Positions 8,856 to 19,037 are shown, numbered from the stretch's first letter. The stretch is 64,000 nucleotides of DNA from Candidatus Cloacimonetes bacterium HGW-Cloacimonetes-3 (GCA_002840645.1 PHBO01000005.1:62001-126000); one strand, 5' to 3'. Program-made: numbers and translations. Notes: generated by a model not told the origin, from the letters alone.

Positions 8856-9016
8856 TTCTACATTTAAGCTCCATCTCTATTAGACGCAATAATTCGCATA
8901 CCACATAAAGGTGATCCTGCCGCAACCCTGCCACATTGCGGCAGGGTCGTGGCAGGATTGTGGCAGGGTGGTATATGGTTTTCTGCGTGTAATAGAGATG
9001 GAGCTTAAGTGTAGAA
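8856..9016. repeat. 161-bp nearly complete palindromic element (MITE-like or structured RNA)
   Basis: The outer arms 8856-8888 and 8984-9016 are 33 bases long and complementary with only two mismatches (core AAGCTCCATCTCTATTA). Inside, ATACCAC (8898-8904) pairs with GTGGTAT (8968-8974), and a GC-rich centre alternates CCTGCC and GGCAGG blocks that can pair in several registers (for example CCTGCCGCAA with TTGCGGCAGG). The whole element could fold into one long hairpin. No target-site duplication is evident at its borders. It may be a non-autonomous transposable element or a structured leader; no other copy was seen in the window. Confidence 0.85.
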
Positions 9017-9180
9017 TAAGCATATTTTGTGCAACTTGGCTGATAAACCGGGGTGTCTATGAGTATCAATTGAAGGGGAAGCGAATCCTGAAATGAAAAT
9101 CCTGTGTGGATGGATCTTGCATATTTTTCTTGACGGTATAACGATACCTTTTAGCATAGACTGTATGCAATAAATATGGC

Positions 9181-9207
9181 TTGATGTTTCTAAGCTCATA
9201 GTATAAT
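9181..9207 (+). promoter_or_regulatory. Possible sigma-70-type promoter of the pgk-mutAB-meaB unit
   Basis: TTGATG at 9181-9186 and TATAAT at 9202-9207 are separated by 15 bases, shorter than the ideal 17. The -10 lies 25 bases before the ATG at 9233. Weak evidence based on hexamer resemblance only. Confidence 0.3.
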
Positions 9208-9232
9208 CATGATATAAAAGGAGATAAGGAAG

Positions 9233-10516
9233 ATGAAAAAGATGCCGGGTATGCTGGATGCAGATTTAAACGGAAAAGTCTGCTTGGTAAGGATGGATCA
9301 CAATGTGGTAAAAAAAGGGAAAATTAAAGACACCATGCGGATTGATGCCACTATTCCAACTCTTTTACATATTTACAAGCAAGGGGGCTTACCTGTGTTG
9401 ATGACGCATGTGGGGCGTCCCTTTGACAAAAAGACCGGTGTGATCACCATCTCGGAAGCAGATTCTGTGCAGGCGATTGTTAATTATTTGCAGACCAAGC
9501 TTCAGCTTAAAGGGCTGATTCCAGATTTACAAGCAGATGGCAAGGAAGGCTTGATTGATTTAAAGCCTCTGAAACCAGCAATTGACAAGCTTAAAAAAGG
9601 TAAAGTAGATTTTGTGTATCTTCCCAATACCCGTTGGTTCAAAGGCGAGGAAGCCAAGGATGAAAGCGCGGATGTGCTTGCTAAAAAGCTGGCGAAATAC
9701 GCGGATGTTTATATCAATGATGCTTTCGGTTCGTGGCAAGCTCATGCCAGCACCTATGCCATCGTGAAGTATCTTCCCTCCTTTGCGGGCTTGCTGATGC
9801 AGAAAGAAGTGGATCATTTGCAGTCTGTATTCAAGCCCAAACGCCCCTTGGTAGGGATTGTGGCAGGTTCGAAGTTCGATACTAAGATTGGTCCTTTATC
9901 TTCGCTTATTAAAATTGCCGATCACCTTATCCTGGGTGGAGTGATATACAATGCCTATCTTTGCTACAAATACAGCATAAAGATAGAAGGCGTTGGCGAA
10001 GAGGACATAGCTGCGGCAGCGAAGTTTATTGCTGACAGCAAGGAACATGAAGCAAAGATAGTGGAATTGCCTTTCATTGTGGAAAACAAGGGAATTGAAA
10101 AGCGTGAAGCCAAGAGCTGGAAGATTCACAACGTAAAAGAACTGAAAAAAGGTACTAAGCTTGGCTTTGTGTTGGATGTAGCTCCCCAAAATTTTGAAAT
10201 TGAAGAGATAAAGAAGATATTTACAGAAGCCGGAAGCTTCTTTGTGAATGCCGTGATGGGTTACACCGCTTTGTTCCCGGAAGGCAGCATGGCGATGTAT
10301 CGCTTGATAGATAGTTGCGATAAAGCGGTGAAACTGTTTGGCGGAGGAGACACGATTCAGGACTTTAAAGAGTACCTTCCGGGAGTGTTTGCCCAGGCGC
10401 AGAACGACCCGAAGTATTACTTCTTTACAGGTGGCGGGGCTATCCTTGATGCAATTCAGGAAGGTTCCGCTTACGGAATGAAACCAGTAAAAGCTTTAAT
10501 TGAAAAAAAACAATAG
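9233..10516 (+). CDS. pgk: Divergent phosphoglycerate kinase homologue
   Basis: 427 residues, against about 390-415 for usual PGK. N-terminal substrate motifs are kept in altered form: VRMDHNVV (for RVDFNVP), DTMRIDATIPTL, THVGRP, NTRWFKGEE and YINDAFGSWQAHAS. The C-terminal nucleotide half is unusual: GGGDT is retained, but the loop normally reading NGPMGVFE is NAVMGYTALFPEGS and the usual GPKT-like segment is LDVAPQ. PGK interconverts 1,3-bisphosphoglycerate and 3-phosphoglycerate with ADP/ATP. It lies 12 bases before mutA with its own ribosome site, so it is apparently cotranscribed with methylmalonyl-CoA mutase. True PGK activity is likely but not certain; it could act on another acyl phosphate. 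Start supported by GGAGATAAGGAAG. Confidence 0.8.
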   Translation: MKKMPGMLDADLNGKVCLVRMDHNVVKKGKIKDTMRIDATIPTLLHIYKQGGLPVLMTHVGRPFDKKTGVITISEADSVQAIVNYLQTKLQLKGLIPDLQADGKEGLIDLKPLKPAIDKLKKGKVDFVYLPNTRWFKGEEAKDESADVLAKKLAKYADVYINDAFGSWQAHASTYAIVKYLPSFAGLLMQKEVDHLQSVFKPKRPLVGIVAGSKFDTKIGPLSSLIKIADHLILGGVIYNAYLCYKYSIKIEGVGEEDIAAAAKFIADSKEHEAKIVELPFIVENKGIEKREAKSWKIHNVKELKKGTKLGFVLDVAPQNFEIEEIKKIFTEAGSFFVNAVMGYTALFPEGSMAMYRLIDSCDKAVKLFGGGDTIQDFKEYLPGVFAQAQNDPKYYFFTGGGAILDAIQEGSAYGMKPVKALIEKKQ

Positions 10517-10528
10517 AAGGAGATCACA

Positions 10529-12427
10529 GTGGAGAATGAAAACAAACTGAACCTGAGGGAAAGCTTTCCTGCCCCCAGCTACGAAGAATGGCTAAAGGCA
10601 GTGAACGACACCCTTAAAGGAGCAGATTTCGACAAAGTGATGAAGACCAAAACTTATGAGGGGATAACCCTGCAGCCCATTTACCGCAGAGAGGATATTG
10701 CAGATTTAACTTTTACAGATTGCCCTCCGGGTGCTGCGCCTTACTTGCGTGGTAACAACCCGCAACGCTTTCTGGATGAAGGCTGGCTGATTGCCCAGAG
10801 CTATGATGAGCCGGATCTGAAGAAACTGAACGAGATGCTGCTGCATGATTTGCAGAATGGCTTGACCGCGGTAAATCTAACTCTTAAGCATGCAGATACC
10901 AAGCGCGGTGTGACACTAAAAACCATAGAGGATGTACGCACAGCTCTGAAAGGAGTGGATTTGCATGGTGCTCCGCTGTTTATGCAATTGGACGTGTGCG
11001 AGGTTCCCTTTTATAAGCTTTTTGAACAATATTGCGAAGAACAGAAGATTCCGCTTGATACGCTTGAAGCAGGGATTGGGTTTGATCCTACTTCCGAGTT
11101 CGCACGCATTGGTAGCGTAGATATTCCCTTGGAAGAATTCTGGCAGCTTGTGGTTAATAGTGTGAAGTGGGCGGTGGAGAAGGCTCTGAAGATACGGGTT
11201 TTGTCTATAGACGGCAGTGTTTATGAAGCAAGCGGTGCTTCTTCCACGCAGGAGCTCGGCTTTGTGTTATCCACAGCGATAGGGCTGATACAGGGCTTGC
11301 AGTATTCAGGTTTTACTATAGACCAGCTTGCCCCGCTGTTTCAGGTGAAGCTGTCGCTTGGCTCGAACTTCTTTATGGAGATTGCCAAGATACGTGCCTT
11401 TAGACTGATGTGGGCGGAAATGATAAAGGCTTTCGGCGGCGATGAAGCAAGCCAGAAGGTTTGGATTCACGGGAAGACTGCCAGCTTTAACAAAAGCGTT
11501 TACGATAATTATGTGAACGTACTGCGCACTTCCACAGAAGGCTTTTCCGGCGTGATAGGCGGTGTGGACAGTATGGAGATAAGCTGTTTTGACGAACTTG
11601 TAGCTATCCCTGACGAGTTCTCACGTCGTATGGCAAGAAACCAACAAGTGATTTTGAAAGAAGAAGCACACTTTGGTAAAGTGGTTGATCCTGCCGGAGG
11701 GTGTTATTATATTGAAAGCCTCACTGCCGAATTGGCTAACAAAGCCTGGGAAACAATGCAGGAACTGGAAGCCGCAGGTGGAATGGTTAGATGTTTACGT
11801 GCCGGCAAGATACACGAATTGATAGATAGCATTGCCAATGCAAGAATCGATGCGGTAAACAAGCGCAAGAATGTTTTTGTGGGAGTTAACATGTTTGCCA
11901 ACCCACTGGAAAAGACAGACCAGCAGAAACATGATGCTTCTGAAGATGAAAAAGCAAAAGCAGTAAGCCTGGAAAAGGGTGCATTGCCACGCCGCAGAGC
12001 AGTGGAAAAGCTGGAAACTCTGCGAACACAAGTAAGCCAGTCTAAGCAAAACACCAAAGTGTTCCTTCTGAATATGGGCACTATTGATGAGTATAAAGCC
12101 CGGGCAGATTTTGCAGGTGGGTTCTTGCAGGTTGGTGGTTTTGAAGTTATCTCTCCCAGTGGATTTGCTACAGTGGCAGAAGCAGCTGAGGCAGCCAGGA
12201 ACGCGAATGCTGCGGCTTATTGCATTTGCTCTACAGATGATAACTACCAGCATTTGGTACCTGAACTGTGTGCTGTCATGAAGGGAAAGACAATGATGCT
12301 TGCAGGCTACCCCACTGATGCAGTGCAGAGCTACAAGGAACTGGGGATAAACCTGTTTATCCACTTGAGAGCGGATGCATATGATACCTTAACCGAATTG
12401 TCCAGCCTGATGGGGGTGAAACAATGA
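10529..12427 (+). CDS. mutA: Methylmalonyl-CoA mutase small subunit
   Basis: 632 residues, the usual length of the small (non-catalytic) chain. It has the TIM-barrel domain ([55 protein letters not shown]) and a C-terminal flavodoxin-like domain that lacks the DxHxxG cobalamin-binding signature, as expected for MutA. Together with MutB it converts succinyl-CoA and methylmalonyl-CoA. Start codon is GTG, with AAGGAG upstream (10517-10522). Its end overlaps the mutB start by four bases (ATGA). Confidence 0.95.
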   Translation: MENENKLNLRESFPAPSYEEWLKAVNDTLKGADFDKVMKTKTYEGITLQPIYRREDIADLTFTDCPPGAAPYLRGNNPQRFLDEGWLIAQSYDEPDLKKLNEMLLHDLQNGLTAVNLTLKHADTKRGVTLKTIEDVRTALKGVDLHGAPLFMQLDVCEVPFYKLFEQYCEEQKIPLDTLEAGIGFDPTSEFARIGSVDIPLEEFWQLVVNSVKWAVEKALKIRVLSIDGSVYEASGASSTQELGFVLSTAIGLIQGLQYSGFTIDQLAPLFQVKLSLGSNFFMEIAKIRAFRLMWAEMIKAFGGDEASQKVWIHGKTASFNKSVYDNYVNVLRTSTEGFSGVIGGVDSMEISCFDELVAIPDEFSRRMARNQQVILKEEAHFGKVVDPAGGCYYIESLTAELANKAWETMQELEAAGGMVRCLRAGKIHELIDSIANARIDAVNKRKNVFVGVNMFANPLEKTDQQKHDASEDEKAKAVSLEKGALPRRRAVEKLETLRTQVSQSKQNTKVFLLNMGTIDEYKARADFAGGFLQVGGFEVISPSGFATVAEAAEAARNANAAAYCICSTDDNYQHLVPELCAVMKGKTMMLAGYPTDAVQSYKELGINLFIHLRADAYDTLTELSSLMGVKQ

Positions 12428-14550
12428 ATCCTGATTTCTTGACCTTGAAGCCGAAGTTTGAAGCTGAAGCCACACAGGATACTGCTAAGCAACCTGTATG
12501 GAAAACAAATGAACAAATAGATGTGAAGGCTTATTACACCAAAGCAGACCTTGAAAAAATGGAGCATCTGGACTATTTATCCGGTATAGCACCATTTCTG
12601 CGCGGTCCGTATCCCTCCATGTATATTCAGCGGCCGTGGACTATACGCCAGTATGCGGGATTTTCCACAGCAGAAGAAAGCAATGCCTTCTATCGCCGGA
12701 ATCTGGCGATGGGGCAGAAGGGCTTGTCCATAGCTTTCGATCTTGCCACTCACCGTGGTTACGATTCTGACCATCCCCGTGTAGTAGGTGATGTCGGTAA
12801 AGCCGGTGTCGCAGTGGATTCGATTCTGGATATGAAGATTCTCTTCGACCAAATCCCGCTGGATAAAATGAGCGTATCTATGACCATGAATGGTGCAGTG
12901 TTACCGATTATGGCGTTTTACATAGTGGCTGCAGAGGAACAGGGCGTCCCGCAGGAAGCACTTAATGGCACCATTCAGAATGATATATTGAAAGAATACA
13001 TGGTGCGCAACACCTATATCTATCCGCCTTTGTCATCCATGAAGATAATTGCCGATATCTTTAGCTATACCTCTCGCAAGATGCCGAAGTTTAACAGCAT
13101 TAGTATTTCCGGTTATCATATGCAGGAGGCAGGTGCTACCGCTGATCTGGAAATGGCTTATACGCTTGCGGACGGACTTGAATATGTACGCACGGGAATA
13201 GCAGCGGGTATTGATATTGATGTATTTGCTCCCCGTCTGTCCTTTTTCTGGGCAGAAGGAATGAACTACTTCATGGAAATAGCCAAGTTGCGCGGAGCAA
13301 GAGTGCTTTGGGCAAAGATAATTAAAGACTTTAACCCCAAGAATCCGAAGTCGATGGCTTTAAGAACCCATTCGCAGACTTCGGGCTGGAGCCTTACGGA
13401 GCAAGACCCATACAATAACATTACACGTACCACTATAGAGGCTTTGGCAGCAACCATGGGACATACCCAATCTCTGCATACGAACTCTCTGGATGAAGCC
13501 ATTGCCCTGCCTACGGACTTCTCAGCACGTATAGCCAGAAACACCCAGTTGTATTTGCAAAATGAGACTGGGGTCTGTAAAGTTATCGACCCCTGGGCGG
13601 GTTCATATTATGTGGAATCCCTTACTGATGCACTGATGCACAAAGCCTGGGATCATATCATGGAAGTTGAGAAGCTGGGTGGAATGGCAAAAGCTATCGA
13701 GACCGGCTTGCCTAAGATGCGTATTGAAGAGGCTTCTGCTAGACGCCAAGCTAAGATAGATTCCGGTGCAGACGTGATTGTTGGCGTGAACAAGTACCGC
13801 CTGGAGCAGGAAGCTGCCATGGATATATTGGAAGTGGATAACACTGCTGTGCGGATCGCTCAGTTAAAAAGACTGGAAAAGCTGCGTAAAGAGCGCAATA
13901 GTGCAGATGTTACAGCCTCCTTAAATGCACTTACAAAGTGCGCCGAAACAGGCGAGGGAAACCTGCTGGAACTCGCTATTGATGCGGCTCGTAAAAGAGC
14001 GTCATTAGGTGAGATATCTGATGCTCTGGAAAAAGTATTCGGACGCCATCATGCTTCCATACACCTAATCAATAATGTTTATAGTAGTGAGTATGCCAAT
14101 ATGGATGATATCGAAAAAGTACGTACTTTAACAGATCGGTTTGCCGAGCAGGAAGGACGCCGTCCCCGTATTTTGATTGCCAAGATGGGTCAGGACGGTC
14201 ATGATCGTGGTGCCAAAGTGGTCGCTACAGCATACGCGGACATGGGCTTCGATGTGGATATGGGACCTTTGTTCCAAACACCGGAAGAGACTGCCAGGCA
14301 AGCTGTGGAAAATGATGTGCATATTGTGGGCATGAGTTCCCTTGCCGCAGGGCATAAAACGCTGCTGCCGCAGTTAATGGAAGAACTCAAAAAGCACGGC
14401 AGAGAGGATATTATGGTTATCGTAGGTGGGGTGATTCCTGCACAGGATTATGATTTCCTTTATGAACACGGTGCAGCAGCCATCTTTGGACCCGGGACAA
14501 AACTTCCCGAAGCCGCAACTGTAATAATGGGAAAATTGCTGGAACGCTGA
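12424..14550 (+). CDS. mutB: Methylmalonyl-CoA mutase large, cobalamin-binding subunit
   Basis: 708 residues. Catalytic barrel motifs include [47 protein letters not shown] and [19 protein letters not shown]; the C-terminal B12 domain carries [11 protein letters not shown], whose histidine coordinates cobalt. The enzyme performs adenosylcobalamin radical rearrangement of succinyl-CoA to (R)-methylmalonyl-CoA or the reverse, the core step of propionate formation or oxidation. It overlaps mutA by four bases and is followed after one base by meaB. No methylmalonyl-CoA epimerase or decarboxylase gene is in the window. Confidence 0.97.
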   Translation: MNPDFLTLKPKFEAEATQDTAKQPVWKTNEQIDVKAYYTKADLEKMEHLDYLSGIAPFLRGPYPSMYIQRPWTIRQYAGFSTAEESNAFYRRNLAMGQKGLSIAFDLATHRGYDSDHPRVVGDVGKAGVAVDSILDMKILFDQIPLDKMSVSMTMNGAVLPIMAFYIVAAEEQGVPQEALNGTIQNDILKEYMVRNTYIYPPLSSMKIIADIFSYTSRKMPKFNSISISGYHMQEAGATADLEMAYTLADGLEYVRTGIAAGIDIDVFAPRLSFFWAEGMNYFMEIAKLRGARVLWAKIIKDFNPKNPKSMALRTHSQTSGWSLTEQDPYNNITRTTIEALAATMGHTQSLHTNSLDEAIALPTDFSARIARNTQLYLQNETGVCKVIDPWAGSYYVESLTDALMHKAWDHIMEVEKLGGMAKAIETGLPKMRIEEASARRQAKIDSGADVIVGVNKYRLEQEAAMDILEVDNTAVRIAQLKRLEKLRKERNSADVTASLNALTKCAETGEGNLLELAIDAARKRASLGEISDALEKVFGRHHASIHLINNVYSSEYANMDDIEKVRTLTDRFAEQEGRRPRILIAKMGQDGHDRGAKVVATAYADMGFDVDMGPLFQTPEETARQAVENDVHIVGMSSLAAGHKTLLPQLMEELKKHGREDIMVIVGGVIPAQDYDFLYEHGAAAIFGPGTKLPEAATVIMGKLLER

Positions 14551-14551
14551 C

Positions 14552-15652
14552 ATGACAGATAAGCGCAAGCCTGAATGGGCTCCGGAAGGCTCTGGGACAG
14601 AGTTTGCCAGCAGAGTAGTGGTGGGAAAGCAGTCACCCGCTTCCAGCATTTCACAACACGTAACTGTTCATCAGGTAAAACATGTCGATATAACTTCGCT
14701 TGTAGAGGGAGTAAAATCCTGTAACCGTACAATGCTCTCAAAAGCAATTACGTTAATAGAAAGCAATTCGGATAAACATTTCGAAAAAGGGCAGGAGCTA
14801 CTAAAACAGCTTCTGCCTTACTCCGGTTCTTCCATCAGAATCGGCATCACAGGTGTTCCCGGAGCGGGGAAGAGTACTTTTATAGAGTGCTTTGGCTTGT
14901 GGCTGATAGAGCAAGGATATCGCGTAGCAGTACTTGCAATAGACCCCAGTTCCAGCATCAGCAAAGGAAGCATCCTGGGTGATAAAACGCGTATGGAGCT
15001 GCTATCACGGCATGCGGATAGTTTTATCCGCCCTTCTCCAAATGCCGGAGTGTTGGGGGGAGTGGCAAGGAAAACACGTGAATCCATTCTCCTCTGTGAG
15101 GCTGCGGGGTATAACGTGATATTAATTGAGACGGTGGGCGTTGGTCAATCTGAAACCACCGTTCGTTCTATGGTGGATTTCTTTCTGCTGATGCAAATTG
15201 CCGGTGCAGGAGATGAATTGCAGGGTATAAAAAAAGGCATCATCGAACTGGCAGACCTGATCGTAGTGAACAAGGCAGATGGTGACAATATCCAAAGAGC
15301 TGAACTTGCTAAGCAGGAATACAACAATGCACTGCATTACCTCAGGCATGCCACAGAAGCCTGGGTTACTAAAGCTGTTACTTGTTCTTCTGTTAATGGA
15401 ACCGGAATCAAAGAGATATGGGAGATTATCCAAAACTTTAAAATCTCAACAAGTAAAAGCGGGATATTCACCCAAAGACGCACAACCCAAAATACTGAGT
15501 GGTTCAATACCCTTATCAATGAATCGGTTCTGCATTCTTTTTACCAGCAATCCAGAATTAAAGAAAGCCTTCCGATACTTCAAAAAAAGATTTCGATTGG
15601 AGAGCTTCCGGTGGCAATGGCTGTTGCAGAGTTGCTTAACCAGAAAACGTAA
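14552..15652 (+). CDS. meaB: MeaB/ArgK-family P-loop GTPase chaperone of methylmalonyl-CoA mutase
   Basis: 366 residues; family members are usually about 310-340, and the extra length is an N-terminal stretch of about 40 residues. G-motifs seen: GVPGAGKST (Walker A), DPSSSISKGSILGDKTRM, ETVGVGQSE (switch II region) and NKADGDN. MeaB proteins use GTP to load and protect the adenosylcobalamin cofactor of the mutase. The gene follows mutB after one base, as commonly seen. It is convergent with the phosphatase gene only 16 bases away; no hairpin terminator is apparent between them. Confidence 0.95.
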   Translation: MTDKRKPEWAPEGSGTEFASRVVVGKQSPASSISQHVTVHQVKHVDITSLVEGVKSCNRTMLSKAITLIESNSDKHFEKGQELLKQLLPYSGSSIRIGITGVPGAGKSTFIECFGLWLIEQGYRVAVLAIDPSSSISKGSILGDKTRMELLSRHADSFIRPSPNAGVLGGVARKTRESILLCEAAGYNVILIETVGVGQSETTVRSMVDFFLLMQIAGAGDELQGIKKGIIELADLIVVNKADGDNIQRAELAKQEYNNALHYLRHATEAWVTKAVTCSSVNGTGIKEIWEIIQNFKISTSKSGIFTQRRTTQNTEWFNTLINESVLHSFYQQSRIKESLPILQKKISIGELPVAMAVAELLNQKT

Positions 15653-15668
15653 CGTAGCTTACTAAAGT

Positions 15669-17588
15669 TTACTTTCTAAGCGGGTGTCTGTAATCAATTG
15701 CCAGGATAGTAATATCGTCTTTATCCTTTGAAGCTTTAGAGAACTTATGCACTTCCTCAAGTATGATAGAAGCACTCTTTTGGGGATTGGGATTACCCAG
15801 GGTTTTAATTATCATCTCCAAACCGGCAACCCCAAGGAAATCTTCGTTATCATTCATAGCTTCAGTAATTCCATCTGTGAAAAGGATTAGCTCATCACCG
15901 ATATCAAGCTGCAAAGTTTCGGAAGAAATCTCCAGGTTATCAAATACGCCAACTGCCGTTGAGTGTGTTTCAGCATATTTGGTATATGAACGGTCCATCT
16001 TGCGAATAAACATGGGCACATGACCTGCGTTCGAAAATTCTAAAGTACCCTGCTCCAGATTTATCACTCCCAAGAGCACTGTAACAAAATTCGCCTCAAT
16101 GTTGTTACGGCAGAGAAATGCGTTCAATTCCCACATTATACTTTTAGCACTGTGATGATAGGAGGATATACTCCGCAGAAAGGTAGAAACGATTGTCATT
16201 GTCATCGCAGCCACGATTCCCTTCCCAACCACATCAGCAATTGCAAAGCAGAAGTGTTTGTTATCGATCATAAAGTAATCGAACAAATCCCCCCCAATTT
16301 CGCTTGCAGGCTCAAGAACTCCAAATACCCGCAGTTCATCCCTACCGCATGGTTTGTCAGTATTTGTGGGAATAAGATTCTTCTGAATTTCTGCTGCAAA
16401 GCGAACTTCAGCCAGTATCCGGTTCTTTTCATGATTAGACACTTCCAGATTGTGGATATAAGCTTTCAATGATGCTTGCATGGAGGCAAAAGCATGGGTT
16501 AGCCGTTCAATCTCATATGTTCTACTTAGGGTTGGCAGTTGCGTATCAAAATCACCCATTCCGATTCTTTGAGCGATGTCGGAGAAGTGTCGCAATGGCT
16601 TGGCTACGCTCTGAGTTCTTGTATAGACAATTATTGATATGATTAAGAAAACCAGGATAGAGATGAATATTTGGATAACAAGAATTAGATTCAAGTCCCG
16701 CATTACATCTGAATTAGCGATCACAACGCCTAATGACCAGTTATTCGTAAGAAGAGGAGTATAATATATCCAACTGTTTTTAAACATAGATTCGCCTCGG
16801 ATGCGAACAAAGCCATAGCCACCACCTATCATTGCTCGTCCTAATTCCCGAAGGGCTTTATCATTAGTTTGTTCTGCTACACTAAAGATGCTTTCGTTCA
16901 TAACTAAAGAATCAGCCGGATGAGTAATAATTGTTCCGGTATTGGAAATAAGAAAGGCGTAACCACTTTTTTTAAGTTTAAGAGGTGATACCATGCTTTG
17001 CAGGAAGCCTAACTCCGTATCAAAACGAATGACTCCAAGCATTTTCCCTTCTTTAAACACGGGTTTACAATACGAGATCACATACTTGTTGGTGCCATCT
17101 GCATCATACCAAGGCTCTGTCCAGAAACTCATCTTTTTCTGGTAAGGGATTTGAAACCAGTCCAAGTATTGATAATCTGTGTTATCAGCGAAATGTATAA
17201 CAGCTTGGTTTTTTACATGTGTTATTGTCTTGGAATTAGGGATATTATTCTGTGAAGGGTCGAAGGCGATACCGATAGAAACGAGTTCCTGATGCTCATA
17301 AAGCAAATCATGAAAATAATAATCTAACGAGGAACTGTCTAACTCGTTCATAAAATACAATTCCATAACACTTGTGGCAATAGCTTCTACTTTTTCAAGT
17401 TTGCCATCAATCTTTGAGATTGTTCCGTTTGCGAGATGGCTGGTAGACTCACGTGCGTTATCCAGCATAACGTTAGAAAAAAGAAACAGGGTAACAGTAA
17501 TGGATAGACCGAAGATGATCATCAGACTAAGAAAGATATAAGAGATTATTTGATAAGCAATGGTACGGTCTTCTGTCTTACTTCGCAT
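15669..17588 (-). CDS. Membrane sensor phosphatase: extracytoplasmic Cache domain, HAMP, PP2C/SpoIIE (RsbU-like)
   Basis: About 639 residues. A TM helix near residues 10-35 is followed by a periplasmic double-Cache-type sensor (about 40-290, with GVIRFDTELGFLQSM and GYAFLISNTGTIITHP), a second TM (about 305-325), a HAMP linker, a short coiled coil and a PP2C-type phosphatase domain (EIGGDLFDYFMIDNKHFCFAIADVVGKGIVAAM, NAGHVPMF, DELILFTDGITEAMN with metal-binding aspartates). Such proteins dephosphorylate anti-sigma-factor antagonists in response to ligands. I place the start at 17588 because an ATG here overlaps the upstream lipoprotein gene by only 11 bases; a longer frame to 17642 is possible. 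No anti-sigma factor or STAS protein is encoded nearby. Confidence 0.88.
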   Translation of the reverse strand: MRSKTEDRTIAYQIISYIFLSLMIIFGLSITVTLFLFSNVMLDNARESTSHLANGTISKIDGKLEKVEAIATSVMELYFMNELDSSSLDYYFHDLLYEHQELVSIGIAFDPSQNNIPNSKTITHVKNQAVIHFADNTDYQYLDWFQIPYQKKMSFWTEPWYDADGTNKYVISYCKPVFKEGKMLGVIRFDTELGFLQSMVSPLKLKKSGYAFLISNTGTIITHPADSLVMNESIFSVAEQTNDKALRELGRAMIGGGYGFVRIRGESMFKNSWIYYTPLLTNNWSLGVVIANSDVMRDLNLILVIQIFISILVFLIISIIVYTRTQSVAKPLRHFSDIAQRIGMGDFDTQLPTLSRTYEIERLTHAFASMQASLKAYIHNLEVSNHEKNRILAEVRFAAEIQKNLIPTNTDKPCGRDELRVFGVLEPASEIGGDLFDYFMIDNKHFCFAIADVVGKGIVAAMTMTIVSTFLRSISSYHHSAKSIMWELNAFLCRNNIEANFVTVLLGVINLEQGTLEFSNAGHVPMFIRKMDRSYTKYAETHSTAVGVFDNLEISSETLQLDIGDELILFTDGITEAMNDNEDFLGVAGLEMIIKTLGNPNPQKSASIILEEVHKFSKASKDKDDITILAIDYRHPLRK

Positions 17589-18660
17589 CTGGATAAAAAT
17601 CCCTATAGAATTGTTTGGATACAGGCAGCCCCTGAGCTTCAAGTAAACTCTTGGTTATTTCAAAATCCTCTTCCGCCAGTATCCCCATTTTGTTTGGTTT
17701 TGCAAGAACAACTTCACGGATTTCTTTCAGCATCCAAGCTTGGTGGGGGCGGTTAGCTCTGATGTGGTGCCTTTTCATAATATCAAGTACCAGGTCAATT
17801 GTCTCTTCCTGATGGTTAATTGCGTAGAGCCAGCCATCCATGGTGGCTTCTGCAAAGTTCTCGCACTGAGTTGGGTATTTGTTATAGAATTCTCGCGTAG
17901 TATATAGCCCATCTTCAATTATGTTCAACCCGACATCACTAAAGGGTATAAGGAACAATTCTTCAGGATTAATACCAGCCTGGATTAGCTGATGATATTC
18001 ATTATAGCGCATCACATTCATCGCATCAATGATGTCATTAAGGAACATGTTTATAGAGATGTCCAAATTTTCTATCTTCATGCTCAAATTGTTCTGTTTC
18101 AGAAAGATAAGCGATAACTCACGGAAATCAGTTCGCCACAATCCGATTTTCTTATTATTCAAATCGCTGATAGAATTGATCCCGCGTGCTTTTTTTCCGA
18201 CCAGCATCAGCGATGATTTCTGTGATATTTGAGCTAAATTGACCAGATTATTCTTCTCTGCATCCCTGGTAAGAGCTGTAAGTAAAAATAGTTGAGTAAT
18301 ATCAGTAACCCCACTTATCAGTGATTCAAAAGCCGGTACATCAGCTCCTCCGGATTGGATTTCCACATCTAAGCCATAGTTTTTGTAAAAGCCTTTTTTG
18401 GCAGCCATGTAAACACCTGCATATTGTGCTTGATGATACCATTGAGGGCGATATCTGATTTTTATGGAAGCTGCAGATGATGCGGTTTCTAAATCACTTT
18501 TATAAAGATTCTCAGCTTTGTTTGCAGTTTCATCTTTACAGGATGCAATTGTTACTGCTGCTAAGGTAAGAATGAAAAACAATACTACTGTTCTGTAAGC
18601 GACAACAGGTGTCAAGAGCCTCATAACATATTTTTTTACTAATCGCATTACATCTTCCAT
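17578..18660 (-). CDS. NMT1/ThiY-like periplasmic binding lipoprotein, probable ligand-binding partner of the phosphatase
   Basis: 360 residues. A hydrophobic N-terminal segment ends in a lipobox (VTIASC, cysteine near residue 41). The body matches the NMT1/THI5-like substrate-binding fold: IRYRPQWYHQAQYAGVYMAA, KGFYKNYGLDVEIQSGG and LNNKKIGLWR. Such proteins usually feed ABC importers of pyrimidine, thiamine precursor or sulfonates, but no permease or ATPase is adjacent; instead the stop overlaps the start of the sensor phosphatase. A role as a sensor subunit is therefore inferred. ATG at 18660 gives the longest frame; ATG at 18648, preceded by GGAAG, is a credible alternative start. Confidence 0.82.
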   Translation of the reverse strand: MEDVMRLVKKYVMRLLTPVVAYRTVVLFFILTLAAVTIASCKDETANKAENLYKSDLETASSAASIKIRYRPQWYHQAQYAGVYMAAKKGFYKNYGLDVEIQSGGADVPAFESLISGVTDITQLFLLTALTRDAEKNNLVNLAQISQKSSLMLVGKKARGINSISDLNNKKIGLWRTDFRELSLIFLKQNNLSMKIENLDISINMFLNDIIDAMNVMRYNEYHQLIQAGINPEELFLIPFSDVGLNIIEDGLYTTREFYNKYPTQCENFAEATMDGWLYAINHQEETIDLVLDIMKRHHIRANRPHQAWMLKEIREVVLAKPNKMGILAEEDFEITKSLLEAQGLPVSKQFYRDFYPDAK

Positions 18661-19037
18661 ACAACCTATTCTACTATTTTTAGAATATCAGGATCGCAGT
18701 TTACAAGCAATAGCAACATGTATGTATTCGCATATGCTGGCAACAAAAAAAAGGTCTCAATAGCAGCTACTTGTGGATAGAAGTCAACATCACACATTAT
18801 GGCGAATGCTAACTCACGAATGCATAGCATAATAAGCAACGGCTATAATATCTTTTACACTTGAAAATATTTCAACAATGTCAAGTATCCGGTTGTATTC
18901 ACCAAGCCCACGATAAAGCTTCAGTGTAGATACAACCAACGTTGAGCATGATTTATCATGATGAGATCATGTTAGCACTTCGGCGGATAGCAATCTACAT
19001 CTAAATTAAGAATGGCTTAGATACTATTTCATTAGGA
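18661..19037. other. 377-base intergenic stretch between pyrG and the NMT1-like gene
   Basis: No gene is seen. It should contain the promoter of the lipoprotein-phosphatase pair. On the minus strand a TTGACA hexamer (18884-18879) and a TTGAAA-ATA-TTTCAA palindrome (18861-18875) precede a TATTAT (18850-18845). A small dyad with CATGAT/ATCATG occurs around 18948-18961. Confidence 0.6.
18845..18884 (-). promoter_or_regulatory. Possible promoter/operator for the NMT1-lipoprotein and phosphatase pair
   Basis: The 15-base palindrome TTGAAAATATTTCAA (18861-18875) lies between TTGACA-like and TATTAT-like hexamers on the minus strand about 190 bases before the start codon. Spacing is not ideal (19 bases from the palindrome's own TTGAAA to TATTAT). 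Suggestive only. Confidence 0.25.

Larger units (their letters stand above)
8663..9232. other. 570-base intergenic stretch between divergent genes
   Basis: It holds the upstream regions of the outer-membrane protein gene (leftward) and the pgk-mutAB-meaB unit (rightward). Open frames on both strands here are explained by a large inverted repeat (8856-9016) and read as mirror images of each other, so I do not call them genes. Outside that element I see only a candidate promoter at 9181-9207. Confidence 0.8.

Noticed and set aside
8800-9096. Open frames on both strands inside the palindrome upstream of pgk (8800-9069 minus, 8911-9096 plus)
   Set aside because: They encode mirror-image peptides (both contain MELKCR) because the DNA is an inverted repeat; there is no ribosome site of note.
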